Origin: Heliocidaris erythrogramma
Taxonomy: Eukaryota; Echinodermata; Echinoidea; Camarodonta; Echinometridae
Assembly: GCA_025617745.1 (NCBI GenBank)
Contig: CM046873.1
Location: 25,984,410-26,048,409 of the forward strand
DNA length: 64,000 nt
Direction: 5' to 3'
Of the stretch, positions 33,603-46,700 are shown piece by piece. Positions within the stretch are counted from its first letter, which is position 1, and every line of letters starts with the position of its first letter. The translations under genes were made by a program, and so were the position numbers. The notes under the pieces were generated by a model. It worked only from the letters and a program-made list of their open reading frames with translations. It was not told the origin of the DNA and did no database searches.

Positions 33603-35345
33603 ATACTCCGGAGTATACCAATAAATTCACAAAATTCATGAGTGATGTTGTAGAAAGGCAGTACCAACTGTTCACACCTCCCCCTCCCCCTCCCCATTTC
33701 TGGATCTGCAAACAGAGAATACCACTCAAACTAAACCACTTGAATGCAAGGTGTTAGAAACACACATAAAGACGAGGTTAGCTATGTAAATACGCGAAAC
33801 TCCGAGGAAAAACGTGCATGCATTTATGTTGCCAATCGCGGCCGTGAACAAATATTTTTAATCGATTTATTGTAATAATCGATTGTCCAAAATGGAAATG
33901 TTGGTATGAAAATAAAATCATCCTAATAAACTTACCAAAATATATCTTTGAAAATCTTACCTGACCTGAAATGAATGAAAAAATAATTTAATTATAGAGC
34001 AAAGTAAAAATATTTTCCTATATTGAACTATCAATTTTTTTTCCAGAAAAAATATGCCGGTAATTATTTTAACCAAAAACAAAATATAAGGAATTTTTTA
34101 TAAATACTTGTTTCCGATTTAAACGTTGTCTCAACGTCGATCTCAAGAAGTCAGACTAGAGAGAGAAAAATTTCATTATTTTTGACACACATCTTGCCGA
34201 AGCGAGATGTCTGAGATATCAAAAGAAATGTCAATATGATTCTACCAAACAGATTAAATACGAAGAGTGCTCAGTCCCGAATTAAAGCACGCGTATATAA
34301 TTATTGTGGTACATGTCGATCGACCCAGAGGGAAAGGTCATAGTCTCTATCAAGATGTCTGTATTTTTTATCTTCTTTATTTTTTCTTCTTTTTCTGGAC
34401 ATCGTTTTTGGTAAAGCCGTAACTAAGGGCATAATCTTGATATTGTCCCTTCAAATACAAACTTATACCCAAAAACAGAATCAACTCTAACTGCACCAGG
34501 GAGGAGAGGGAGAGAGTTGGGGGCTAGGGCTAGATGTTTGTATATTAAATCCTGGGTAAACAAGACATATTATTATCATCATTATTATTCCAAAACAACA
34601 CAGTATTAAACAATTCTCAAGTAGAACTTGGTCAACCTTTCCCAATTCCTTTGAGAATTATATGACCAGGACTCCACTAAAGTCTCCATGGCAATTTTCA
34701 TATAATAAAAACAACAAGTACTAGCTTAAAGAGGCTTTTGAAAATTTCAGGAAATTTTGTTTTGACGTGTGAAAGACTGTGGAGTGCACGGTTCTCCGAA
34801 AGACGTTAATTCAGTTAGTGACAGAATGTAGATCGTAAAATTCCGATTTCAAAAGATTCGGTGGTAAAAAAAAAGATAGATCAGATAGAGCATTAAATTT
34901 CAGAACCCCCCCCCCCCCCCCCGGAAATTTTGAAGACTTTACAGTAAAGGTTTGTCGCATCCACTTTTACAAAAAGTAACTGGGGTGAACTGCATGGGAC
35001 AAGATGTCTAGATAAATAAAAAACAAAAACAAATGCCTGCAAAATATTAGTGTTGGCCGGTATTTATCGCTAAAAATATAATTGCAAAGGGTCACATAAG
35101 TATGCGGGATGTTCACTATAGCCAAGTGGTATAGTTAGAGGTGGTGTCCCAGTTCTCCCGCGTCCCAGTTCACCCCGCTCTCCCCAACATTATTTTCGTT
35201 GCCTTTTATTTTGGTGTTTGTGGGGTTGTTGTTTTTTGCAAAATGATTTGAAATATTTAGAAGAATAAATACTGAATAAGTCAAATCAGCATCCCATTTT
35301 ACTAGCACAATCTTATACATAGTAATGGAATGTTTACTTATACTT
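33603..35345. repeat. Diverged, rearranged third copy (C)
   Basis: 33603-34200 follows copies A and B in direct order with more differences. About 34553-35083 matches the reverse complement of 24710-25560 (minus the SINE), for example the GGTCAACCTTTCCCAATTCC phrase. About 35098-35325 returns to direct order, matching 26069-26460. It stops exactly where A and B acquire the (GT)n-Penelope fragment, so C probably predates that insertion. Confidence 0.85.
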
Positions 35346-35719
35346 AAAATACTTTTTAAAGGAGGAAGAAACAAAGCATCCCTCCCTCCCACCCACACAC
35401 ACCAAAAAAACATCCCTGTTAACACCCCTTAGCTTCTATAACTGTTGCCTATAAAATTTCTTCGGCAATATCGTGATACAGGCCCCGCAACTTACCCGTC
35501 TTGTAATCGATTACTAATCATCTTCTTAGACTTCTAACTTCAGCCAACTCACTAGTTATACTCGTGTTACAGGCCCCGCGCAACCACGTTGAACAGCTTA
35601 CAAAACGGAAATGGGGCCTGTATCACGATTAACATTATAAACTCGTGAACAAGGCCCCATCCTATGCAAAATGAAGACAGACAACACGGTAGTGGGGCTT
35701 CAAGATTACATATAAGGGC

Positions 35720-36240
35720 ATAGTTGCAAGGGAGGGGATAAAGGCAGGGCGGATCTGAATCGGCCGCCCCCCCCCCTTTTGAAACCCTTAAGTACACAAT
35801 AAAACAAATTGCCTCCTTAATTTATTGGGGGCGGAGGGGGAATTGCAAGGGAGGGGTTAAAGGGATATAAGGGGATACTTTCCCCCAATATCTAAACAAT
35901 TTTTTTTAATGGGGAATCCCCCAATTTATATTTTTGAGGGGGAATGGCAGGGGGGGGGGGGGGGTTAATTGCAAGGGAGGGGATAAAGGCATGGGCGGAT
36001 CCAGGGGCTAAAGCGGCCGTGCCCCCTTAAAATCCAAGTGGCATGCCTTAACTACAAAAATAATTTCCTTTTGGGGGGGTGGGGGATTGCAAGGGAGGGG
36101 TTATTCCAATCCAAGTGGCATGCCTTAACTACACAATAAAATAATTTCCTCTTTTTGGGGGGGGGGGGGATTGCAAGGGCGGGGTTATTGCAAGGGAGGG
36201 GTTACGATATATAAGGGGATACTTTCCCCCAATATTTAAA
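35720..36240. repeat. TTGCAAGGGAGGGG tandem repeats with G-runs
   Basis: TTGCAAGGGAGGGGATAAAGG or its TTAAAGG/TTATT variants occur near 35722, 35841, 35970, 36086, 36170 and 36188. Two of the intervals also share AATCCAAGTGGCATGCCTTA. The G-runs vary in length and may be misassembled. Confidence 0.85.
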
Positions 36241-36669
36241 CTTTTTTTTTTTTTTGGGGGGGGGGGTATTTCGCTGAAGTGACAGATAAAAATTAAATTA
36301 AAAGGGGGTCCAACTGAAAAGCAAAGCCAAAAAAAAAGGCGGGGGTGCCCTCAGGAACAAAAGAGGGGTTGAGCAAAATAACAGAATAAAAATGAAAGGT
36401 AGAATACACTCAAGGAAACTCATTGTAATGACAATGCTAAAAAAATACAATGATTTATGAAAGAAAAATTGGGATTTCTTTTTTTGTTCTTTTTTTTTTT
36501 TTTTGGTGGTGGGGGGGGGGGTACGCCCACAAATAAATAAATCAATAATATATGAATACATGTACACATTGGCGGATCCAGGGGGGCACTTCCGCCCGTG
36601 CCTCCCCCCCCCCCCCTTTTTTTTGGAATGAAGACCTTTTTTTTTTTTGCTTTTTTTTTGTTGATTGTC

Positions 36670-36890
36670 AGGGAATTATGGAGGGCAACTGGACCCCCAT
36701 AACCCCTACTGAGCGAATTTTGAAGGTTTGGCGAAAAAAGAAATTTTTGTCGCACCCCCCCCCCCCCCCCCCCCCCAAACTCCCCCACTGAGCGACTTTT
36801 CGAGAAGCTGCCGAGACCAAAAAAATACGGGTCACCCTTTTAACAAACTTTCATTTTTGTGCCCCCTCTTTTACTCAATCCTGGATCCGC
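36670..36890. repeat. Dispersed repeat with poly-C, copy 2
   Basis: Related to 12857-13000. CAGGGAATTATGGAGGG, a C-run, then CACTGAGCGACTTTTCGAGA and GTGCCCCCTCTT continue to the GGATCCGCCCCTGC end. Confidence 0.8.
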
Positions 36891-37631
36891 CCCTGCATGT
36901 ACATTTCATTTTCAACCCCCCCCCCCCCCCCCCCGGCACCACCAGTACATAGTGTCCTTTAAAATGTCACACCCTTGGTTAGATTTGAAATGCTCACTGC
37001 ATTCCCTACTTTTGTTTTATTGTACAGCAATTTACAATGTAGTTGAATCCCAACAGTCCTCAATATCGAGGCCCCGCTGCTGTGTTCTGTGGCTTGAAAT
37101 TCCGTAGCACGGGGCGTCGATAACGATTATAACTAGTATGGTCGTGAAACAGGCCCCATTTGGGCACTGTAGGACATGCAGCGGGGCCTGGATCACGAGT
37201 ATAACTAGTGAGCTGGCTGAAGTTAGAACCCTAATACAAAGGTACAATGATCGATTACACTTGCAAACTAGCGGGGCCTGTATCACGAGTATGCCATTTC
37301 GGCATTTCTTCTTCGCAGTTCTCTTCAGGATACGAGAGGTCAAAATTTTGAATACCTTTCTAATTATCATGAGTAGGCCTACTCATCAAATGCTTTCAAA
37401 CACTACATTTCTCGGGCCCTACGTTGCAATGTTATGTCTTTTAATTAGCGTTCCTGGACCATTCATGATGCGCCTTTTTTTTTTATAGCTTTCTAGTCAA
37501 TTGAGTTTGTGTTGTAATTTGCTTCATAAGAAGTACCGTACCGGCCGTGTTTTTACCTTCAATTAAAAATAGATTTATTTTTGAATTTTGTATCATCCAG
37601 CCTTTTCCAGGCATACAAATACAGCTAGGTT

Positions 37632-37717
37632 ATGAAAATGGCTCGCTTTCAAGGTGATAACGATTCTATGTGTGACGAAGATGATATTTTCGACAGTGTC
37701 GTGATGGCGGAAGACAG
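37632..37717 (+). CDS. LTO1: LTO1 exon 1
   Basis: Encodes 28 residues plus two bases (AG) of Arg-29. Two in-frame ATGs (37632 and 37638) are close together and either could start translation. The donor GTTAGT follows directly. The acidic DEDDIFDSVV stretch is the conserved N-terminal motif. Confidence 0.9.
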
Positions 37718-40700
37718 GTTAGTTGATGATTGTTGTTATTGCGGTTTTGTCACTGACACTGGAGTGTGGGATGCTGAGACTGAGTGCACACTGACATATG
37801 CTGTGACTGTCTGAATCAATTTGCGTTGCCCCACATATTGGAATTGATGTCATGATTTACTAGTATAAGTATAACTAATATCACACTTCACAGAACATTG
37901 GGGTGTTTCATAAAGCTGTTCGTAAGTTACGCACGACTTTACGCACGACTGGTCATGCTGGTGATCATTTCTTGTGCTAAACATGCTAAATCAATGATTG
38001 AGAATCTGATTAGTATCACTCCCGGTACATTTCTGTAAAATAGTTGGTATTTTCTGTCGCATGTACTAAAGGTATGGGGGGGAAAATAAGATAAATATTT
38101 TAAATACTTGCTTTCAAATTCAGCCCTTAAAAATCTCACTCCTACCTCAAATGGCCGTTAGGAAGAACTTTTGATATTTACAGCAAAATCCAAAGTCAAA
38201 ATCTTGTCCAAAACCGGAGAAATCCCCGCCGATTTGTTTCGCGATCGCGTGTTGTTTACAAACTGCCGATGTCTTAGACTAAAATCGGCCAATATAATTT
38301 TTGTCCACGAAGAAACTCGGGATCGCAAGGGCACATCGATCTTTACGATCGCGCACACAGAAAATCGGAACTTTTCCGTGTACGCCATAGGGACCGAATT
38401 TTTGAGGACAAAACTCTTTTGGGGAGATGTCAGCGCCCGCGGCTAGCCAGGATTAGCTTCGTGAATGTAGAAAAAAAAAAAAAAAATGGCTATACGCCTT
38501 CTACACACGAAGCTAGGCGTTATTACCCAGCAATCACATTCCGCACGGGGTAGTACGACATGAAAAATGCCCTGAAATCACACTTTTCTGATAGTTTCCA
38601 AGACCCACAGACCCTTCCCCACAGCGTTTCCTCCTAGGGAAACGTTTGTAATGACAATTTTTTTTCGATTGACTCTAATTTTGGAAATATATCCATAAAA
38701 AGATGATAAAAATTTCAGAAAACTCACCAGCGTTTGCGTATCCATGCCTCCGAGGTCATGCAGATCAAAATGGCGGCACGATCGCCGTAATCGAAATCAT
38801 GAAAACTATTAGGCGCCGTTTGTAAATTTATTATTTAGCTCAATTATTTACATATAATTCACTATTTAGCTCTTTTCTACGATTATTATACGATAAAATG
38901 ACATAAAGGATACAATGTTTTATAAATAATGAATTTTGCAATTTCCATAATATTTGATATATAATGAATTTGTGAAATCATTATTTATAAATAATGGAAA
39001 CTTCAAAATTCATTATTTATATATGATGAATATTGTAAAATCATTATTTAAAAAAAATGGAAATTGCAAAATTCATTATTTATAAAACATTGTATCCTTT
39101 ATGTCATTTTATCGTATAATAATCGTAGAAAAGAGCTAAATAGTGAATTATATGTAAATAATTGAGCTAAATAATAAATTTACAAACGGCGCCTAATAGT
39201 TTTCATGATTTCGATTACGGCGATCGTGCCGCCATTTTGATCTGCATGACCTCGGAGGCATGGATACGCAAACGCTGGTGAGTTTTCTGAAATTTTTATC
39301 ATCTTTTTATGGATATATTTCCAAAATTAGAGTCAATCGAAAAAAAATTGTCATTACAAACGTTTCCCTAGGAGGAAACGCTGTGGGGAAGGGTCTGTGG
39401 GTCTTGGAAACTATCAGAAAAGTGTGATTTCAGGGCATTTTTCATGTCGTACTACCCCGTGCGGAATGTGATTGCTGGGTAATAACGCCTAGCTTCGTGT
39501 GTAGAAGGCGTATAGCCATTTTTTTTTTCTACATTCACGAAGCTAATCCTGGCTACCCGCGGCGACCAGGAAATGTACACAATGACTCCGATAGCTCGTT
39601 TCGCGAGAATCAACAGTAAATTGCGGATTTCATTTTTGTAAATATCTTTTCCAACATTGGTGAGTTGAATTTATTGTATTTCTTGGATATTTTGGGGTCG
39701 GTTTTTGAAAATTAAATGCCGATTTTGAGTGAATATTGGTGACTTTTGTGCAGTGGTGTTTTAAAAAGATGAGGTGTATGACTGCCTACATTATACACAC
39801 GAAGTATAGGAATGTAGCTATGAGTGCTTAGTATTACTATTACAAAAAAGTATTACTATTAGTATTAGGATCAGTTTCACTGTCATTATTCATGTTATTA
39901 TTATTATCACCTAAGAACATGTTCCAGTCGTTCGAAAAGTCATTCGTAACTTTACGAACCATGCGAACAGCTTTATGAAACATGCGAACAGCTTTATGAA
40001 ACACTGGGCCAAAGTCGTTATTATGCCCACTCATAGGTACACGCCATTGCCGACTGTGTAGTAACGCAGCCAACACACATCCCATACCTAAACTGCATCA
40101 CTGTGCATTTTTGGCTATATTTAATTGAATATAATATATTACAGTTTACTTATATCCAAAGAATTATATTGAATAATAGATGATTAAAACTTACCAGGTT
40201 GTTTTGTGACCTTTGAAGAGGGTTTCCTGAAATTTTGGGTCCTTTTTGTCGATAACTGCTATCGAGACTGTCCCGTCAGCATCCAGTTTGTATTTTTCAC
40301 GATTATGATGAAGGGAGCCCTCAGCGCTCGTAGTAGTACCGGCGCGATGGGTTCGTCGATCTCCTACGAAGACCTGAAAGGGCCAAACTGACGACGTAAA
40401 AAAGAAAAAATATTACGTACGTACGTAATAATTACTACGTACGTACGTAATATTTTTTATTTTTTTACGTCGTCAGTTTGGCCCTTTCAGGTCTTCGTAG
40501 AATAGCTTGTGTGCGTAACATTCTGCGTACGTATCAACGGTGCGTAACCATGTAGAGCGGCCTCACTAGTGCGCAACATATTGAGAGCAATCGTGATCCG
40601 TATGCAGGTGTGGGTAACAAGTTCCAAAAAGAGAGCTGTAAATGTAAGTTTTTATAACTTTCTACATTTTGTATCTTAACGAACTGATAACTTAAACTCT

Positions 40701-43700
40701 AAAGAATGATACTTAAGTATTAGTTTGCCCACAAAAACATCCATTTGAAACAAAATTACATCTGTATCCCCAATACCCAGTATACACACATGTATATGAT
40801 TCTAATGGTCAATATGACCATTGCTTGCTGATGTGATTATGCCCAGCCGCTATTAAATCCGCCTGAACAAGTGAATAATTAGTCAAGTTTCTTGCCTTGG
40901 TTTTCATTGTTGAAATTCAGTTATTTATAACGGAATAAACGCTATCGTTATCGATTCATAACTGAAAAAATTATCAGCAAGAAAAAGCGGGATTCGAACT
41001 CGGGACCTTAAACGCGAGTGCAGTGTAGAAAGAGAATACTCCAGACAGTCTCACCAGACGCCTTTACAACTAGACCACGAGCAATTGACAGCGAATGATC
41101 TTGCTGCACTAGATGTATTACTTAGTTTATTAAGCCGCTTTATACCTCCGCTCCATACAAATCCTATCTACATGTAGATCTATACCTCCGTTCTGCTGTT
41201 TTTTGGATATCCTAGGTAGGATTCTTGCCAATTTGAGGATTACTGGGCATATTAGCTATAATAGCCAAACACTGGAGTCACAACAGAATTTTTTTACGAC
41301 CGAAAGTGTTATGCAGCGTAAGAGATAAGACCCGAAATCAAAGTACCGCTCCACTCTTATCGCTCGATCTTGATAGCTCCCTCGCTCTTTGAATTAACAT
41401 GATTAAGAACGGGGTTCAATGCCGACTCTCATTCAACATCACTCATAAAATTTATTTTATGAGTGAGTGAATCTGATCAGTTCACCCATGGCATGCGGGG
41501 TCTAGTTCTGCTCGTTCAACCTCTAGTTTGGTCAAAGAAACAACACCAACAAGGCAATTTATCCCAGCCAAATTTTTGCCTCATCGAGGTCAGAAACCCA
41601 TTTGTTTTGTGTGTGGGTCATAAAGAAAATGGCAAAAGTCGTTATTATGCCCAGCCACCATTAAATCCGCCTGACCAAGTGAATATTTAGTCAAGTTTCT
41701 TGTGTTTTTATTATTGAAATTCTGATCATTTTCAACGGAATAAACGCTATTGTTAATTCATAACTGAAAAAAATTTCAGTCAAGAAGAGTGGGAATCGAA
41801 CCAACAACATTGTAGAATGTGCGGTGTAGAATAAGGATACTTCGACCATGCAGATTTCTTTACCACTAGACCACGAGTAGTTGACGGTACAGTTCGTTGC
41901 TCTTAAGGCTTTATACCTCCACTCTATAGAAATTCAATACCTCTTTTCGGCTCACTGTTTTTTCGATATCCTAGGTAGGATTTTTGCCAATTTGAGGATT
42001 ACTGGGCATATTAGCTATTATAGCCACAAAAACAGTTATGAAAACAAAAGTAGACGGTGAATCTTTGAAGTAGACGGTCAAAAGGGGTAATCTGCTTATC
42101 ATATTTTCATTTTGCGCCCAATCCCTTTGCCACAAATGTAAACAAAGCAAATCGATCTCCCAAATGGGAGACTGTCTCGCAAGACCAAAATTATTTACAG
42201 AAGTTTCTGATATCAGATATCAGAGACAATCTCCTAAATAGGAGAGTCTCCGATATTGGTCATGCGCCTCTACTGCCGAGTTTATTTGTTGACAAAATTT
42301 TATTGGCTGAGTTTAGTCTAAAACAACATGCGATCGCGAAAAAAATTTGTGCGGGAAATGTCAGAAGATGTTCCTAACAGCCATTTAAGGTAAGAGTGAG
42401 ATTTTTAAGAGCTGAATTTGAAAAGAAGTATTTAAAATATCTTTCTTATTTCCCCCTCCCCATACCTTTAGTACATGCGATAGAAAATGAGTAGTAATTT
42501 TGCCTTCGTCTTGCTTAGTGGTCATTATATGACCATTATTACTTGGTTTGAAGTTTTTAAGTTTGAAGTTTATTTGTTCCGCATTCCACATTTACATCAA
42601 AACAATTTTTCAGAAGTTATTTTACAAGCATAATTGTCAATTTCAAAAGAACTCAGATCAAGTATAATGTACAGTATAAAAATAGAAAGTTTGAGAAATA
42701 TATAAACGACTGGCAAAAGAAGTAAGAAAAATGTAAAATATGGCGAGCCTAAATAAAAAGCATTGCTTGTAAATGATTAGGCTCCCGTATAGAGTAATTC
42801 TGATTGGGATGCAATTAAAAGGGGAGACGGACTAGAAGTAGCAGATTTATAAAACGTACAAGGAGAGCAAAGCTCAGAATGTGGAGTAAAGAAACGAAAA
42901 AGACGAAAGAGAAAAAGAAAGAAAGGAAAAAGAAAAGAAAAAAAAGAAAATTGGTGTGGGCTATGACTCAATATCTTGGTCGATCACGATATCTATATCA
43001 CATCGGCCATTGCGCATGCATGCACCATTTTGATTCTCACGACGGTGGTAATGAGAACCAGGAAAAAAGCTGTACAAAATACCATTTTCTACAATTGGAA
43101 TTACAAGTCTAAAGAATAAAAAGCGAATAAAGGAGGATTCCTCATTTCCTCGCAAACTTTTAGTAATGGTGAGTCAATTTAACATATATGTCTCAATATA
43201 ATTAGAATTTAACATGCCTAAAGCTGACACCGCATTTGTCAAATTGACGATGTATTTATAATGGCATGTATGGGCCTACACATGTACTTACATGAGTGCG
43301 CTACAATGATGACATGCAGCCTTCTTTTGATGGTCGGGCAGAAATGGAGGAGAACGAGTCGAATAAGAGGAGGAGGATAAGAAGAAATATTTTTTCATTA
43401 CTATAATAATATTATTAATTTGTAAACAAATCTTTCGGCATATTACTCCCAGTGTTAAAGATCGTATGCTCGATCTGTAATGAAAAACACAAGTCAGAAA
43501 AAATTGGAACCTTTAACACTGGGAGTAATATGCCGAAAGATTTGTTTACAAATTAAAAATTCCTCCCCAGTCAAGCTTCTTCGTTTACTAATAATATTAT
43601 TCATTAACATGATTAACCTCTGAGAGCTTTTGCTTCTCTCTCTCTCTTTCTCCTCTCTCTCTCTTTCTCCTCTCTCCCTCTCCTCTCTCTCTCTCCCTCT

Positions 43701-46700
43701 CTTCTCTCTCTCTCCCTCTCTTCTCTCTCTCTCTCCCTCTCTTCTCTCTCTCTCTCCCTCTCTTCTCTCTCTCCCGCTCTCTCTTTCTCTCTCCCTCTCT
43801 CTCTTTCTCTCTCCCTCTCTCTCTTTCTCCTCTCTCTCTCCCTCTCTCTCTTTCTCTCTCCCTCTCTCTCTTTCTCTTTCTCTGTCAACTTTAAGGTGTC
43901 AAGCTGCTGGTTTCCAGGAAGGTTTTAAGAAAGGAGAAGAGTTAGGGAGAGAGCAGGGATTGGTCATGGGGCAAGAGAAAGGGGAGCAGACAGGAGATGA
44001 GCTTGGGTTCTACTTTGGTTTCATCGTCACATGGAGAGCTTTGCTGATGAATAAACCTGATGGTGACAAAGGCAATGCCAGGTGAGATGTCTAGTCCTTG
44101 GCCCTGTTTTCAGTCAAAAATGGTTATTATTAACAAGTTACAGTTACTGATATAAGCTACTGAAATCATGAAATCTGATTGGCTGTGAGCACATTCGTTA
44201 TAGATTTGTGACAGTTCTTATTCACAGCTAGTCTTTTTAACAGGGCTCTTATCTATCACCACTGGTTTTCTTTAAAACATAAAAAAGGTAGTCATGCAAA
44301 GGATAGAAATTGTCAAAATGAGAGGATAAATAGGTTCGGGCCGTTCATTCTACTGAAGAAAACAGTTTTCTCATTGAATGAATTTGTTTTTTGAGAATTT
44401 CAAATTTTCCTTTTTCCTCATATCTATCAAAGTGGGAGAAACTTGTCAGTTTGGAGGTGTAATACATGTATATATTTCTTAGCTATTTGCATTTGACCAA
44501 ACCAGCTGCAACATAAGCAAGAATTGAAATATTGCAATAAATTTCTTATTTCCTTTAACCAGTCCAAATTTGTTACTTTGAGGTCTATCAATTGATGTGA
44601 ACTGTAACTCATTTGTGAATTGTTGAATGGGAAATACATGTAGATTCTTTTGTGAGCTCTTTACATTTGCCCAAATCAGCTCTAACATGAGAAATTTGAA
44701 TATGACTCGAGAAAATGCAGGTATTTTAAGATTTTTTGATTATTGAACACAGTACATGTACCTCTGTTTATTTCTTTTCTGGAGTCTCTGTTTATACCCC
44801 TTCAAAAGTCTAGTAGATACGTCACCGGACTGTGGATCTCATGGTTCGCGGGTCGAGTCCCGCCGCGGCACTAATGTCCTTTGGCAAGACATTTATCTAC
44901 ATTTGCCACTCTCCACCCAGGTGTAGTAAATGGGTACCTGGGAATTTATTCCTTGAATGCTCTCAGCACCTTATAGGGCAGCTGGACTATAGCCAGGGTA
45001 ATAATACTACTTTGGCGCTTAGAAACATTGTATTAAATGCAATATAAATGTTACTTATTATTATTATTATTATTATTAATATTTCCAAGAAGTATGCATC
45101 ATCTTTTAATATAGCAACATATCTCTGCCCTTCTATTGCTTCCTAGACCACTGAAGATTATTGAGAGTTTAATCACAATTATTCAAGGACTTCCGCAAGA
45201 AGAACCAAACAGCGTCAAGTACTGGGACGTAGTGCAGAAGATCAGAGCCAAATTTAAGCAGGTAACACCTTGCAGCATCTTGCGAATTACAGACTACTAA
45301 ATTCTAAAATAACTGTTTGGACACCTACCCCTTAGATCATAACCCATCTACATTTACATGAGTGTAATATAATTAATCATAGTTAAAGGGTGACTAAAAT
45401 AGAAAATTAATTGCCCATTTTTTTGTAGGAAGGAGTCATCAGGAACCAAAAAATATCTATCACACACTTTTTTATGCATTTAGTCATATTTCATAATCAT
45501 TTTGAAAAGTACATTTTCGCTGATTTACAAAGTCATAAGCCCCGCCCCTAAAACAAACATTGAAGCGACATTGTGATCACGTGATCTGTGACGTATGAGA
45601 AGTAAAGGAAAATATTCCACACACCTATATACGATGGTGCACGCCCGTGGGCCTGGCAGGCCCAACCCGGTATGGCCCGTGTGCCGAGCGCAAACATGAT
45701 ATTTACTGCATCAACCATTTGCATTGCATATTTTTGTGTTTAATTCCTCACAATAACGTTGATTTGGGGACACAGTTTCATCAATAATTACAAATCGGTG
45801 CATGGTTGCGGGCTGTAGCAAGACCCCTAAAGATGATGTAAGCTTGCATCATTTTCCTAAGGATAAAAATCTACGGAAATTGTGGGTTGCAAAGGTAAAG
45901 CTCACGCGGGCAGAGTGGTAAGGGCCGGCCAAGTGAGTGGAGTACAATTTGCAGTGATCACTTTGCCGAAGATGATTTTGAGGATCCTGCATGGCCTGTA
46001 TTCCGAATTTGGCATAAAGAAAAGGAGAAGCAAGCTAAAAGATTCAGTTATTCCAACGATTAGACTTGGAGTCAAGTTTTCTAATCTTTTTTCAACAACA
46101 TCGTCTCCAGCAGCTGGAGCAGCTTCACCCGTAACTCCAGGGAGCTCCAACGCGTTGGAGCTCCCTGGAGTTACTTCACCCACAGCCCCTTCACCAGGCC
46201 CCGGCGTGTCTTCTGCGAGGAGTTCATTTCAAACATGGTTGAATTCCCCTTGCCACTTGATCTTCTTTGCCTTCAGGATCTGATAAATCAGAGTTCGTAT
46301 CTGGCTCAAAAAAGTCCTCCAACTCGGAATCACGGTCACTTTTCATCTCTCTATATAAGTTACTTGAATTCAACCAAAATCTAAGATAGTACTACCGTAG
46401 TATGTATAGCGAAGTGAAAAAAGGCTGAATGTGAAATAAATAAAACAAAAGCGTTCACCAGTCGCTAAGTACGAGGGGAACATAGGTGCCGTACTAAAGA
46501 TGTGTAGTACATTGTACAGACGCATGAAACGGCTGTGAATGCATTTAAGACCAATGCAAAACTTTTGATGGATAAGAACATTGCTCAAAAAAAGTTAAAA
46601 ACAAAACAAGAGCTGTATATTTGGGCAAAAGTGTTTGCTGATCTTGTAGAAAATATACTGATAATGATTATTCACTCCTAAGACTATACTGATTAATTTC

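Larger units (their letters stand above)
35464..37295. mobile_element. DNA transposon with about 230-bp TIRs and GGGGCCTG motifs
   Basis: The left arm (35464-35700) and right arm (37065-37295) are inverted copies. Shared phrases include TCGTGATACAGGCCCCGC, TTCTAACTTCAGCCA and CTCACTAGTTATACTCGTG. Each arm holds several copies of a GGGGCCTGTATCACGA motif at variable spacing. The interior is non-coding: tandem repeats (35720-36240), homopolymers and another dispersed repeat. Repeated subterminal motifs suggest transposase binding sites, but the superfamily is unknown. Confidence 0.85.

Noticed and set aside
35700-36300. CRISPR-like regular repeats
   Set aside because: Spacing is irregular, units are G-rich tandem repeats within a transposon, and the genome is eukaryotic.
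40981-41090. Functional tRNA gene with intron
   Set aside because: The A-box and B-box are too far apart and the stems do not pair cleanly. The same structure recurs in a transposon copy at 41.8 kb.
45882-46283. 133-codon frame with Pro/Ser/Ala-rich end
   Set aside because: Mixes a frameshifted THAP remnant with the translation of a perfect palindrome. The antisense frame 45902-46183 mirrors the same palindrome.
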